This document shows, in pieces, positions 52,548-60,464 of a DNA stretch of 64,000 nucleotides (the first letter of the stretch is position 1; each line of letters opens with the position of its first letter). The position numbers and the translations under genes were made by a program. This DNA is from Streptomyces sp. NBC_00461. Its GTDB lineage: Bacteria; Actinomycetota; Actinomycetes; Streptomycetales; Streptomycetaceae. Under the pieces are notes generated by a model, which saw only the letters and a list, made by a program, of their open reading frames with translations, was not told the origin of the DNA and ran no database searches. The DNA lies in contig NZ_CP107902.1 in the NCBI RefSeq assembly GCF_036013935.1, positions 5,737,001 to 5,801,000 of the forward strand, in the 5' to 3' direction.

Positions 52548-52585
52548 CGGCTCCTGACGCGTTGGGTGTGACGCGCTCGGAGCCG
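52548..52585 (-). terminator. Hairpin terminator, duplication copy A
   Basis: CGGCTCCTGACGCGT pairs imperfectly with ACGCGCTCGGAGCCG around an 8-nt loop. It corresponds to the perfect terminator at 57920-57957 in copy B. Confidence 0.65.
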
Positions 52586-52603
52586 TTGGTGCTGGGAATT
52601 TCG

Positions 52604-52880
52604 GTTCGCTATCGCGGCATGCTGCACCTCGGGCAGGCGCACGGCGGTTACGCCGACGTATGCGGCACCGATTCGGCCCGTCCGCTGGTCAGGATCTCGC
52701 CCCTTCCTCTGTCGGTGGCCACGGTGCGACCATCGGCGCCTGGGACTCTTGGACGGAGGCCGGTTTATCCGTGATGCGCTGATAGCGGGCGCACATCCGT
52801 AGGGCGAGGTGTGTCATCGGGCGGATCCCCGCCGGTGCCCGCACGCCGTGGATGTGCTTCGGGCGGGCCTGCATCAAAAG
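52604..52880 (-). pseudogene. Decayed copy of the Zn-ribbon-like gene (duplication copy A)
   Basis: It reads MTHLALRMCARYQRITDKPASVQE, matching the intact gene at 57982 (MTRPAMRMCTRCQRITDEPVLVHE), and later ends TSAYPPCACPRCSMPR in another frame. The second Cys of CxxC is Tyr here, about 50 middle residues are missing and the frame is shifted. The preceding ARPKHIHGVRAP is the end of the 58326 gene, so the duplication extended that far. Confidence 0.7.
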
Positions 52881-52921
52881 ACGTTACTCACGTCCCGGTT
52901 GTGAGGGGGGCGATCCAGTCC

Positions 52922-53551
52922 TCAGCTCGGGAGCTTGGAGGGGAGGTCGCACTTTGCATCCTTGTGGGCCTGGCGGGCGAAGGACGTTGCCAGGTCGATG
53001 AGAGTCTGACGTGCTTCCTTGTCCGAGGCTTCGAGTGGTTTCAGGGCGTCGGCGAAAACGGTCATGTTGTAGCGTGCATTGCTTGTCTTCTCATGGTCGT
53101 AGCAGGGGACCCAGATCGCGGCAACCTCGGAATTGGAGATTCCCTTGAGGCCTGCGTTGAAGTAGCTGATCTTGCCGCCATCGTTCGGTGGGATATGCGT
53201 CTTGGCCCACTGCGGCCAAGGGGTGGCGGGACCTGCCTTGGCGTCCAGGTAGAAGAGTGCCTTGTTGTCATCATCTTCAACTCCGCACACGCTCCTGAAG
53301 CCCCAGTCAGCGTCTGGTCTCCATGTCTCGACGAAGTGGTACTTGGGGGACCCGGGCAGTACGGAATTGAGGGTTTTGGCAGCCTCTGGTCGATCGGGCA
53401 CATTGCGGCAGACGTTGTCAGCTTTGATGTCTTCGCGTTTTTCGAAGGCCCCAAGGAGGTAAGCGACGAACAGTGCGATGGCAGCACAAGCAATCGCCGC
53501 GCCGTAGATGAAGGGGTTTCGTATATATTTACGGTTCCTCAGGTCAGACAA
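52922..53551 (-). CDS. Single-pass membrane protein of unknown function
   Basis: 209 residues. One N-terminal transmembrane helix (about 14-34, FIYGAAIACAAIALFVAYLLG). The C-terminal domain outside has four Cys (DNVCRNVP, RSVCGVED, WVPCYDH, DAKCDLP), probably two disulfides. A YNMTVFADALKPLEAS stretch suggests a mixed alpha/beta domain. It lies 33 bp downstream of the 661-residue substrate-like gene and is probably co-transcribed. Confidence 0.68.
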   Translation of the reverse strand: MSDLRNRKYIRNPFIYGAAIACAAIALFVAYLLGAFEKREDIKADNVCRNVPDRPEAAKTLNSVLPGSPKYHFVETWRPDADWGFRSVCGVEDDDNKALFYLDAKAGPATPWPQWAKTHIPPNDGGKISYFNAGLKGISNSEVAAIWVPCYDHEKTSNARYNMTVFADALKPLEASDKEARQTLIDLATSFARQAHKDAKCDLPSKLPS

Positions 53552-53584
53552 GATCGATCACCCATTCACTTCCGAACCGGACCA

Positions 53585-55570
53585 CTACTCGCCAGCTTTG
53601 CTTTTGTTGATCAAGGAAACAGCGTCGGCGAAGCCCCTGCCTGCCTGGTCGCCGGCCCTGGACGCGGCCGCATCGTCGCCGGTGGCGGCCTTGACGGACT
53701 TTTGGGTCGTCAGGATCGCAGAGTGTTCGTTCTGATCCGCGCTCTTTACGTTCTGGTAGACCTGCTGTTTCTCTTCGGAACCGTCGCCGTCGAAACCGTC
53801 GAGAATTCCATTGAAGATCTCGCCCGCGGCCGTGCCAGCCAAGCCCCCGGCATAGACCCCCGCTGGGCCGGTGAACGGAGCCATCGCGATGGACGTTGCG
53901 CTGCCCACCAAGGAGCCGCCCCACAGGCTCGCATGTTCTTTCCAGGCACCGTCTCGTGCGTCCTTATCGGCGTCATTCTTGTCGGCCTGGAAATGTTGAC
54001 CCTCTCCGATGACACCCTGGAATAGGCCAGTTTCATAGGATATTTTATCGATGGTGGCATCGTTCGGCTGTGGGTACGCATCGGGATGCTTTGCCTGCGC
54101 TTCCATCAACGCGGCAGCGTATACGTGTTGCGAGACGACGAGTCGCTCATACCCCTCCTCGTTGCGAGAGACCGCATGCAGGAATCGCACGGCATCTGAC
54201 GGATCTATCTTGGCTGCGGCGCCAGGCGTCGGATAGAGCTTGTCTCCGAACATGATGTCTGCATCCAGGCCGCGGTGCAGATCGGGCATGTACTCGGCCG
54301 AGATGTTCGCGAAACTGTCCGACAGGAACGCGTGATCCCGCAGACGGTCCTGGTCCTCGGACACCGACTTCACGAGGGCACTGAACAGGCCGGCCTGTTC
54401 CTTCGAGTGCTTGATGTCTTCCGCGGTGGCCTGCTCGCCGGGCCGGTGCCCGGTGGTGGCCGCCTCCAGGGCGTGGCCCATCGAGTTGAGGCCAGTCACG
54501 CTCTCCTTGCCCGGCATGCTGTCGTCCGGCCACTTGCGCTCTTCGAAGAGGTACTTGAAGTTCGTCTCCGCCTTGCCGTCGTCGCCCTTCTGCTTGGCGG
54601 TGAAGAAGTTGGTCGCCGCGTCGGGGCTGTTGGCGAGGGCCTTCATGTAGCCGGTGAGCGGGTCGTTGCCCTCGTCGTTGCCCAGGTGGTTGACCGTGCT
54701 CGTGGTTCCCCAGCCTGAGCTGTAGGGCTGGCCGGCATTCTCCAGGATGCGCCGGTCTTCCTTGACGAGTGCCGTTCCGTAGTCCTCAAGGAACTTGTCG
54801 TCGTAGTCGCCGTAGCGCATGAGGTTGCTCATGACGATGAAGCCTTCGGGGCCGCCCGAGTCGCCGTAGGGGGGAGCACCCTTTTCACCGACCGGCTGAT
54901 CACCGATCGCGACCATGTCCTTCTTCCACTTCTTCATGGTCGGCGAGTCGGAGTTGGTGGCAGCGGCCACGGTGAGGCTCAGGTTCTTCTGCATATCGTC
55001 GAGCTTGTCGGCACGAGCGAAGTCGGAGGTCTCGCCATAACCGGCAGGCTTGTCGAGGTTGCTCATCTTCTCCCAGAGCTGCAGCGTCTTCTTCGCTCCG
55101 AGAGCCCCTACGACCTTCTCGGCGAAGGGGTATTCGTCGTAGTTCTGGGCAAAGAGTTCGTTCAGCTCGTCGAACTCTTCAGGGCTCAGGTCCTCGGGGT
55201 CCTTCTTCGCAAGCTCGGTGGCACGCTTGGCGGCCTTGGCCGCCGCGGCGTTGGCGGCCCGGCTCACGGCGGCCTCGTTGATCTGGACCATGCCTTTGAC
55301 GCCGGGGTACGGGTCGTTGTCCATTTTCATGGCCAGGTGGTAACGGCGCTTCAACATGGGCAGTTCGTCCTGCGCCCAGGACGCCACGTGCAGGACATCG
55401 GCGAACTCCTTGGTGCCGATGCCGTAGTAGGCGAGCTGTGTCTTGTAGTAGGAGGCCCGGTCCTGAAGCGTCGACTGGTCCCGCCGTACGGAGTCGATCG
55501 TGCCGTTGAGCTTGTCCGGGTCTATCCCCGAGAAGACTCCGCCGCTGCTTCCCCTGTCGTCCGGGCGCAT
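53585..55570 (-). CDS. Large putative T7SS substrate, 661 residues
   Basis: The N-terminus FSGIDPDKLNGTIDSVRRDQ..ASWAQDELPMLKRR (63-76) matches the 34967 protein (FSGINPENLLGTIKSL, ASWVDDELPMLRRR). The long helical body has YMKALANSPDAATNFF, of a type seen in DUF6571-like proteins. A glycine-rich segment near 585-620 (GGSLVGSATSIAMAPFTGPAG) could insert in membranes. It is preceded 54 bp upstream by a WVGKNA-type WXG gene on the same strand, a likely partner. Confidence 0.72.
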   Translation of the reverse strand: MRPDDRGSSGGVFSGIDPDKLNGTIDSVRRDQSTLQDRASYYKTQLAYYGIGTKEFADVLHVASWAQDELPMLKRRYHLAMKMDNDPYPGVKGMVQINEAAVSRAANAAAAKAAKRATELAKKDPEDLSPEEFDELNELFAQNYDEYPFAEKVVGALGAKKTLQLWEKMSNLDKPAGYGETSDFARADKLDDMQKNLSLTVAAATNSDSPTMKKWKKDMVAIGDQPVGEKGAPPYGDSGGPEGFIVMSNLMRYGDYDDKFLEDYGTALVKEDRRILENAGQPYSSGWGTTSTVNHLGNDEGNDPLTGYMKALANSPDAATNFFTAKQKGDDGKAETNFKYLFEERKWPDDSMPGKESVTGLNSMGHALEAATTGHRPGEQATAEDIKHSKEQAGLFSALVKSVSEDQDRLRDHAFLSDSFANISAEYMPDLHRGLDADIMFGDKLYPTPGAAAKIDPSDAVRFLHAVSRNEEGYERLVVSQHVYAAALMEAQAKHPDAYPQPNDATIDKISYETGLFQGVIGEGQHFQADKNDADKDARDGAWKEHASLWGGSLVGSATSIAMAPFTGPAGVYAGGLAGTAAGEIFNGILDGFDGDGSEEKQQVYQNVKSADQNEHSAILTTQKSVKAATGDDAAASRAGDQAGRGFADAVSLINKSKAGE

Positions 55571-55624
55571 CCCGTTCCCCGTTTCCCTCTGTCGCTGTCA
55601 GATCTGCTGTTGCGCTTGGAGCGA

Positions 55625-55966
55625 TCAGTACATACGTCTGTTGCGGTTCATGGAGTTGGCTTCCTCCTGCGTGACCTTCTCCGGCATGCTGTCGATTTCG
55701 CGCTGAATGTCTCCGAGCACCGTGGTGATCCGGGTGTGCACCGTCTTGCGGTGGCCGACTGCGTCGTTGTGCCACTTGTCAGCATTCTTGCCGACCCAGG
55801 ACTTCGACGAGTCCCGGCCCCCTTTGCCGATGTCTCCAGCTGCCCTCTTGAAGGCGTCGACGAAGTCGCCCCGCTCCTTCTCGAGTTGTTGCTTCAGTTT
55901 CTGCAGTCTTTCCCGCTCTGGGTTGTCCACCTTTGGCTTGTCGCCGTCGGTTGCTATGTCTCTCAC
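55625..55966 (-). CDS. WXG100-superfamily small protein (WVGKNA subtype)
   Basis: 113 residues from GTG 55966; AGGA is directly adjacent, and GTG 56017 or an internal GTG are alternatives. Charged coiled helix (NPERERLQKLKQQLEKERGDF), then W57-V-G59 in KSWVGKNADKWHNDAVGHR, then a second helix ending EEANSMNRNRRMY. Closest in the window to the 37058 product (same WVGKNA and a terminal RMY). It precedes the 661-residue gene. Confidence 0.75.
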   Translation of the reverse strand: MRDIATDGDKPKVDNPERERLQKLKQQLEKERGDFVDAFKRAAGDIGKGGRDSSKSWVGKNADKWHNDAVGHRKTVHTRITTVLGDIQREIDSMPEKVTQEEANSMNRNRRMY

Positions 55967-56075
55967 TCCTGTAACCGGGTGGCGCCTCGTGTCTTCGAGG
56001 TGCAGGACACTCACCGCGGATTCCGGTCCTTCGGGCGGCCGGTGGACTCGGACTCCGCGGTTCGCGCGCGTTTGA

Positions 56076-57113
56076 TCAGCGGTTGACGGCCTGGATTTCC
56101 TGGACGGTGACGTCCTGGGTGGCGCCGAACGTGCCGTCGGGCAGGTCGCCGCCCGCGCCGCCGGAGCCGGTCCAGTGGATCTTCCAGGTGATGGTGGCCT
56201 TGAGCGGGTAGGTGCCGTCCCCGGAGGAGCGCAGGTATTCCACGCCGCACGGCGGGGTGTCATGTGCCTTGCCCTTGGCGTAGGGCTCGCCGATCCGGCC
56301 GTTGTTGATCTGGCAGACGCCGGAGGCCGGGTAGGTCTGGGCATCGGTGGTGCCCGGCTCGATCTTCAGGGAGACCGGCTCGGCGGTTGTCGTCGCGAAG
56401 ATGCCGAGCACCGGGACGGAGGCGGTGACGGAGACAGGTTTGAACGCGGCGCCGTCCAGCCAGGCCCAGGTCGGCAGGTTGACCTTGGTCGTGCCCGCCG
56501 GGGCGAGGGTCACCTTGGTGCCGGGGACGCGGATCTCGTTGTACGCGAGTTCGGCGAGGATCTTCGGGGTCACGGCGTTGTCGATGTCGGCAGGTGGCGG
56601 ATCGCCCTTGTCCACCCAGAAGATGGGCTTGGTGCACTTGTCCCAGCCGGGCGGGAAGGACTCGTTGACGTACGAGTCCCACCAGTAGCCCTTGCCAGTC
56701 TTGTCCTTGTTGAAGTCCTTGTACGTGTCGGGGGCTTCGCCGCCCTTCTCGTACTTGTTGCGTTGCTCCAGGTCCCATTGAGACCCGGTCGACTCGGCGT
56801 TCCAGATCGGTTCGAGGTATGCCTTGAGCTGTGCGGGCGTGTACTTCGGGGCGTACCAGCAGGCTGGTGGGGTCCAGGAGGTGGAGGAGGTGACGGGGCC
56901 GGCGGAGGCGCCGGTGCCGTTCTTGGAACGGTCGAAGACGATGACGCCCGCATTGAGCGTGCCATCATCGGCACCGCCCGACGTCTTCTGCCCTGGGTCG
57001 GGCGGAGTCTTCGAACCTCCACCAATCCCGGTGTCAGCCGCGGCAGGCCCCGCGCCTGCCAGGATTGAGCTGACCAGCGCCAGCGCGATCAGCAACCGTG
57101 AGCCAGATCTCAT
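56076..57113 (-). CDS. Secreted protein, duplicated family member B
   Basis: 345 residues from ATG 57113, overlapping the lipoprotein stop (ATGA). Signal peptide: MRSGSRLLIALALVSSILAGAG..AAADT. Mature protein homologous to the 50635 product: WTPPACWYAPKYTP, PIFWVDKGDPPP, VNLPTWAWLDGAAF, KIEPGTTDAQTYPASGVC, HDTPPCGVEYLRSSGDGTY, and an identical end VQEIQAVNR. It is an extracellular, beta-rich protein of unknown function. Confidence 0.77.
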   Translation of the reverse strand: MRSGSRLLIALALVSSILAGAGPAAADTGIGGGSKTPPDPGQKTSGGADDGTLNAGVIVFDRSKNGTGASAGPVTSSTSWTPPACWYAPKYTPAQLKAYLEPIWNAESTGSQWDLEQRNKYEKGGEAPDTYKDFNKDKTGKGYWWDSYVNESFPPGWDKCTKPIFWVDKGDPPPADIDNAVTPKILAELAYNEIRVPGTKVTLAPAGTTKVNLPTWAWLDGAAFKPVSVTASVPVLGIFATTTAEPVSLKIEPGTTDAQTYPASGVCQINNGRIGEPYAKGKAHDTPPCGVEYLRSSGDGTYPLKATITWKIHWTGSGGAGGDLPDGTFGATQDVTVQEIQAVNR

Positions 57114-57760
57114 GGCTGGCACTTGGAACTCCCCCTCACGGACATGAGCTTCTGGACGGCCCAGACACTCTTTTCGCTTTTGTGCAGCTGGGCGCTGTAG
57201 AGCACGTAGCTGTTCTTGCTGACGGCCGTCTTGTCGACCTTCTTGGTCTTCAGGTGGAGGTCGTAGGCCTTGCCCTGGTCCTCGCAGTACACCAGCGATG
57301 CCTGATTCGAGCCGCTGACGTTCACCACCGGGTCGTAGTAGCGGTAGTGGCCTGTCGTGCGTGCATCCGCCTTTACGTACGCCTGAACGTATCGCTGGAT
57401 CTGTGCGGCGGCTTCCCCCTCGTAGTAGAAGCGGTAGGCCTTGTCCAGCGAGTCCTGGTTAGCGATGGCGAGGTCGACCGCTTTGATGGACTGCTCACCG
57501 TCCGCCAACACGGCATCCTTGGCCGCGTCGCCTGTAGTGGGCCAGTCGAAGGTGTACGACAGATCCGGCGGCAACTTGATCTGCGGACGGTCGGCGCCGC
57601 TGGAAGCCGAGGCACTCGGCGAAGCTGCTGTCGGGCTCCCCGCGTCCGCTCCCGCGATCTTGTCGTTGTTGCTGGACTTGTCGTCCCCGCTCCCGCATGC
57701 CGTCAGCAGCAGGGCTGCGGTCGCGGCAAGCGCGGCGGCGGGCAATGTGCGGCGCTTCAC
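57110..57760 (-). CDS. Lipoprotein, duplicated family member B
   Basis: 216 residues from GTG 57760. Lipobox LLTACGS. The signal region and GDDKS.N.DKIAGAD are nearly identical to copy A at 51717, then it diverges (TFDWPTTGDAAKDAVLADGEQ, YYDPVVNVSGSNQASLVYCED). Overall size and the position of paired cysteines are kept. Diverged function after duplication, or selection on surface parts, would explain this pattern. Confidence 0.78.
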   Translation of the reverse strand: MKRRTLPAAALAATAALLLTACGSGDDKSSNNDKIAGADAGSPTAASPSASASSGADRPQIKLPPDLSYTFDWPTTGDAAKDAVLADGEQSIKAVDLAIANQDSLDKAYRFYYEGEAAAQIQRYVQAYVKADARTTGHYRYYDPVVNVSGSNQASLVYCEDQGKAYDLHLKTKKVDKTAVSKNSYVLYSAQLHKSEKSVWAVQKLMSVRGSSKCQP

Positions 57761-57919
57761 TGTGGACTCCCCGTGAGACTGAAGTTTGGCAAGAGCACAA
57801 ACGGTATCGGCGGGGTTCCTGGTTTCGCCAGGGCGAACTTCCCTGCGAACCTGGGCAATTGTGAACATAATGGCCCGCTCCGGGGTGTGGGATATGTGTC
57901 GATCGTGCTCAACGGGCGA

Positions 57920-57957
57920 CGGCTCCGGGCGCGTTGGGTGTGACGCGCCCGGAGCCG
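57920..57957 (-). terminator. Perfect 15-bp hairpin terminator
   Basis: CGGCTCCGGGCGCGT and ACGCGCCCGGAGCCG pair perfectly around TGGGTGTG. It lies 25 bp after the stop of the Zn-ribbon-like gene (57982), which it terminates. Confidence 0.88.
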
Positions 57958-57981
57958 CAGTTGCCTAGAGATTTCGGTTCG

Positions 57982-58329
57982 CTATCGCGGCATGCTGCAC
58001 CTGGGGCAGGCGCACGGCGGATACGCCGACGTACGCGGCACCTGTTCGGCCCGTTCGCTGGTCAGGATCTCGACCCTTCCGCTGTCGGCGGTCACGGTGC
58101 CGGCTGTGTCGATCCGGTAGACGCGGATGGTGAGGCGGGAGCGGGAGCGGCGGTGGGCGGATTCCAGGAGTTCGAGTGTGTCCGGTTGGGGCGGGTAGTG
58201 GACGGCGCACGGAGGGCATGCGTAGACGTTGAAGCCGGGGCCCGTGGCGGCGTGGACCTCGTGGACCAGGACTGGTTCGTCCGTGATGCGCTGGCAGCGG
58301 GTGCACATCCGCATCGCTGGGCGGGTCAT
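57982..58329 (-). CDS. Zn-ribbon-like small protein
   Basis: 115 residues from ATG 58329. Cys pairs CTRCQR (9-12), CPPC and CACPRC could hold one or two zinc ions. The beta strand SRLTIRVYRIDTAGTV separates the second and third pairs. It is a conserved type of Streptomyces protein often beside small GntR regulators; no known function. Overlaps the upstream gene by 4 nt. A decayed copy lies at 52604. Confidence 0.72.
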   Translation of the reverse strand: MTRPAMRMCTRCQRITDEPVLVHEVHAATGPGFNVYACPPCAVHYPPQPDTLELLESAHRRSRSRLTIRVYRIDTAGTVTADSGRVEILTSERAEQVPRTSAYPPCACPRCSMPR

Positions 58330-58628
58330 CGAGCGGCCTCTGTCGGTACCCGTACGCCGTGGATGTGTTTCGGGCCTGCGTCGATTCCGAGCGTTGCCAG
58401 GCAGGCTGCCCGGCGGCGTTCGCGTTGGCGGCGGTGTTCGGTGGGGTCCAGGACGTAGGGGCGTACGAGGCGGGATGCGTTGCCGTCGAGGATTTCGGTG
58501 AAGAGGGGAGGGGGCGCGAGCGGGGTGATCCGTAGCGGCGGCAGCGTTCCGAGGCGGTGTCGCCCGCGGGGGCGTGGGGTGCAGAGGGTCAGCATCCGCG
58601 TGAGGGTGCGGACGATAAGGTCCAGCAT
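58326..58628 (-). CDS. Small basic protein, unknown function
   Basis: 100 residues from ATG 58628 (MLDLIVRTLTRMLTLCTPRPRGRHRL). Arg/Pro-rich, with a C-terminal EHRRQRERRRAACLATLGIDAGPKHIHG-type segment, of which the last part also survives in the duplicated copy at 52860. A nucleic-acid-binding role is possible from the charge. Divergent from the GntR gene. Confidence 0.6.
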   Translation of the reverse strand: MLDLIVRTLTRMLTLCTPRPRGRHRLGTLPPLRITPLAPPPLFTEILDGNASRLVRPYVLDPTEHRRQRERRRAACLATLGIDAGPKHIHGVRVPTEAAR

Positions 58629-58791
58629 GTCGACGCTCCAATACAGCGTTGGCCATGCCCCGGGACGGTTGCCTCCGTCGCCGGGGTCTCTTGTTGGAGC
58701 TAGCACGCTACTGGGTGATGCTGGGAGGTGTATAGCGGTTAGCCGCACTCCACCCATCCGTGGAACTGAACACTGTCGTACGTTGTTCGAT

Positions 58792-59082
58792 ATGACGCCA
58801 GAGTCAGGCCAGTCGCCGATCGATCCGAGCAAGATCGCGTACGTGTACATGCAGATGGCTGACCACATTGCCGAACGGATCGCCAAAGGGGAGCTTCAGC
58901 CTGGTGCCCGACTGCCGGGGGAGCGTGACCTTGCAGGAGAGTACGGAGTCGCGCATCTGACTGCCCGTCGCGCCACCCGCGAACTGCGCGAACGCGGCCT
59001 CGTAGTCACGCTCCCGGCGAAGGGCACCTTCGTCGCCTACCCCGACGAAGCTGCCGAGCCGGCAGATGGCGGTCAGGAATAG
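58792..59082 (+). CDS. Small GntR-family regulator (DNA-binding domain only)
   Basis: 96 residues. A complete GntR winged helix: YVYMQMADHIAERIAKGELQPGARLPGERDLAGEYGVAHLTARRATRELRERGLV, then a wing TLPAKGTFVAYP. There is no C-terminal effector domain, so it may work as a plain repressor, as in integrative-element KorSA-like proteins. Divergent from the 58326-57982 operon, its likely target. Confidence 0.88.
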   Translation: MTPESGQSPIDPSKIAYVYMQMADHIAERIAKGELQPGARLPGERDLAGEYGVAHLTARRATRELRERGLVVTLPAKGTFVAYPDEAAEPADGGQE

Positions 59083-59201
59083 CGGCCGTACTTCTGGACC
59101 TCGATGACCTTCTCCGGGGCCGCGAGCCCATCTCCCTGCATACTCCGCTCGGCGAGGACGGCGACACGCGCGGACACAGCGGCCAGTGCGGCTCGCTTCA
59201 T
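59073..59201 (-). CDS. Possible 42-residue small protein
   Basis: ATG 59201, stop at 59073: MKRAALAAVSARVAVLAERSM.. then APEKVIEVQKYGRYS. The composition is protein-like and the end (VIEVQKYGRYS) looks conserved, but the family is not known to me. A run of ten G (10 C on this strand) lies immediately upstream, with GAGGAG beyond it. It overlaps the GntR 3' end by 10 bp, convergently. Confidence 0.35.
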   Translation of the reverse strand: MKRAALAAVSARVAVLAERSMQGDGLAAPEKVIEVQKYGRYS

Positions 59202-59719
59202 GTGGGGGGGGGGCTCCTCGGTGATGCGCGCATGGGCTCTTACGGGTGAAGCCGGGGAGAAGCGGGCCCCCCAGCGCGTGTGCCCGCCCGTGGCGATCCA
59301 TGATCATGGCACGGCGCTTCCGCGCCTTCGTGAGTGAATCGTGCAGGCATCATGGCCGCCGTGTGAGGGGTGCCGCAGTTCGGGCAACATGTCGGCGCGG
59401 CAACGGATTCGCTTCCGCACAGGTCGCGACCCTCGGAGGCGGTGCCCGCAACTGGGAAAGCTGCACTTCAAGTTGCAGATGAATAACGGTGGACGCGCTG
59501 CGGTCCATGGGGCAGGACGCACCTTGAGGGGCTTATGTGCGGCTGATACGGTGCCATGGCTTGACACTCACCCCAGCGATGGCTAATCGCCCAGGTCGGG
59601 TGGTACGTCCGACAGATCCCGGACGTCTCCGCACGGGCGACCTCGGGTGAAGTGTCCGGATTTGTAAAGAACTTGGCAGACGTAGCAGACAATTTCTTGG
59701 CTGTACGGGGAGCGGTTGC
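59083..59719. other. 637-bp gap between the GntR and tad genes
   Basis: No ORF here is convincing apart from the small minus-strand frame at 59073-59201. It contains a G10 homopolymer (about 59204-59213) and a good sigma-70-type promoter at 59561-59589. The last 60 bp before the CpaB-like gene are AT-richer. Confidence 0.55.
59561..59589 (+). promoter_or_regulatory. Candidate promoter of the tad operon
   Basis: TTGACA (59561-59566), 17-bp spacer, TAATCG (59584-59589). The -35 is a perfect match to the HrdB-type consensus. It would start transcription near 59596, giving a leader of about 124 nt before GTG 59720. Confidence 0.6.
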
Positions 59720-60448
59720 GTGAAGATCCAAGAGCGTACGGGGGCGGGCGCGGGACGTTCCGCCGCTCCGGCTCAGCCGTCGGTCGGTGACCGGCTTCCC
59801 ACCCCGCCTCGCGAGCGCAAACCGGCGTTGGCCGCACTGGCGGTGCTGTTGATCCTGGTGGGCGCGCTCGGGGCGACGATGCTCGTGCTGCGGGCCGGGG
59901 ACCGGGTCGAGGTCGTCAAGGTGACGAAGGAGATCCAGGCCGGTGAGTCCGTCAGCGACAGTGACGTGACCTCCGTCATGGTCGCGGCCGACGACGGCAT
60001 CAACTACGTCAAGTGGTCACAGCTGAGCAGCCTCAAGGCCCTCAAGGCCAGGTCCACGATCTACAAGGACACGGTCGTGATGGGCCAGATGTTCGCCGGG
60101 GGCAGCAGCCTCCCGGCAGGCAAGGCCGCTGTCGGTGTGGCCCTCAAGGAGGGCCAGTACCCCGCCGACATCAAGCCGGGTGACGTCGTTGCCGTCTACA
60201 ACGTCGACACCAACGGCTCCGGTTCGGACAAGACCAGCCCCAGCACCGGTTCCTCCTCCGGGTCGTCCGGCGGTCTCCTCGTCGGCAACGCGAAGGTCAA
60301 CACCAAGGCCGATGACAGCGACGCCACCGTGAGCACCGGCAACCTCTCGCTCACGCTGCTCGTCGCCCAGAGCGACGCGGCCGCGGTGGCCCGGGCCGCG
60401 TCCGCCGGCGCGGTCGCCATCGTGCACGTCTCCGGCAACGGCAACTAA
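59720..60448 (+). CDS. CpaB/RcpC-like pilus assembly protein (SAF domain)
   Basis: 242 residues from GTG 59720 with GGGGAG 8 nt upstream. A basic N-terminus is followed by one transmembrane helix (about 35-57, ALAALAVLLILVGALGATMLVL). Then comes an SAF domain (VTKEIQAGESVSDSDVTSVMV..VVMGQMFAGG) and a Ser/Gly-rich insert (about 175-192). In Tad systems CpaB lies in the envelope and helps secretin or pilus assembly; a Gram-positive variant without secretin is expected here. First gene of the tad operon. Confidence 0.82.
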   Translation: MKIQERTGAGAGRSAAPAQPSVGDRLPTPPRERKPALAALAVLLILVGALGATMLVLRAGDRVEVVKVTKEIQAGESVSDSDVTSVMVAADDGINYVKWSQLSSLKALKARSTIYKDTVVMGQMFAGGSSLPAGKAAVGVALKEGQYPADIKPGDVVAVYNVDTNGSGSDKTSPSTGSSSGSSGGLLVGNAKVNTKADDSDATVSTGNLSLTLLVAQSDAAAVARAASAGAVAIVHVSGNGN

Positions 60449-60464
60449 AGGCGGCTCCACACCC

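Noticed and set aside
56020..56075. Terminator expected after the 56076 secreted-protein gene by analogy with copy A
   Set aside because: The sequence (GGACTCGGACTCC) is not self-complementary here, unlike the palindrome after the 50635 gene, so no terminator was called.
59104..59586. Several short ORFs in the GntR-tad gap
   Set aside because: No start signals, Arg/Pro-biased text and mutual overlap; none is supported.
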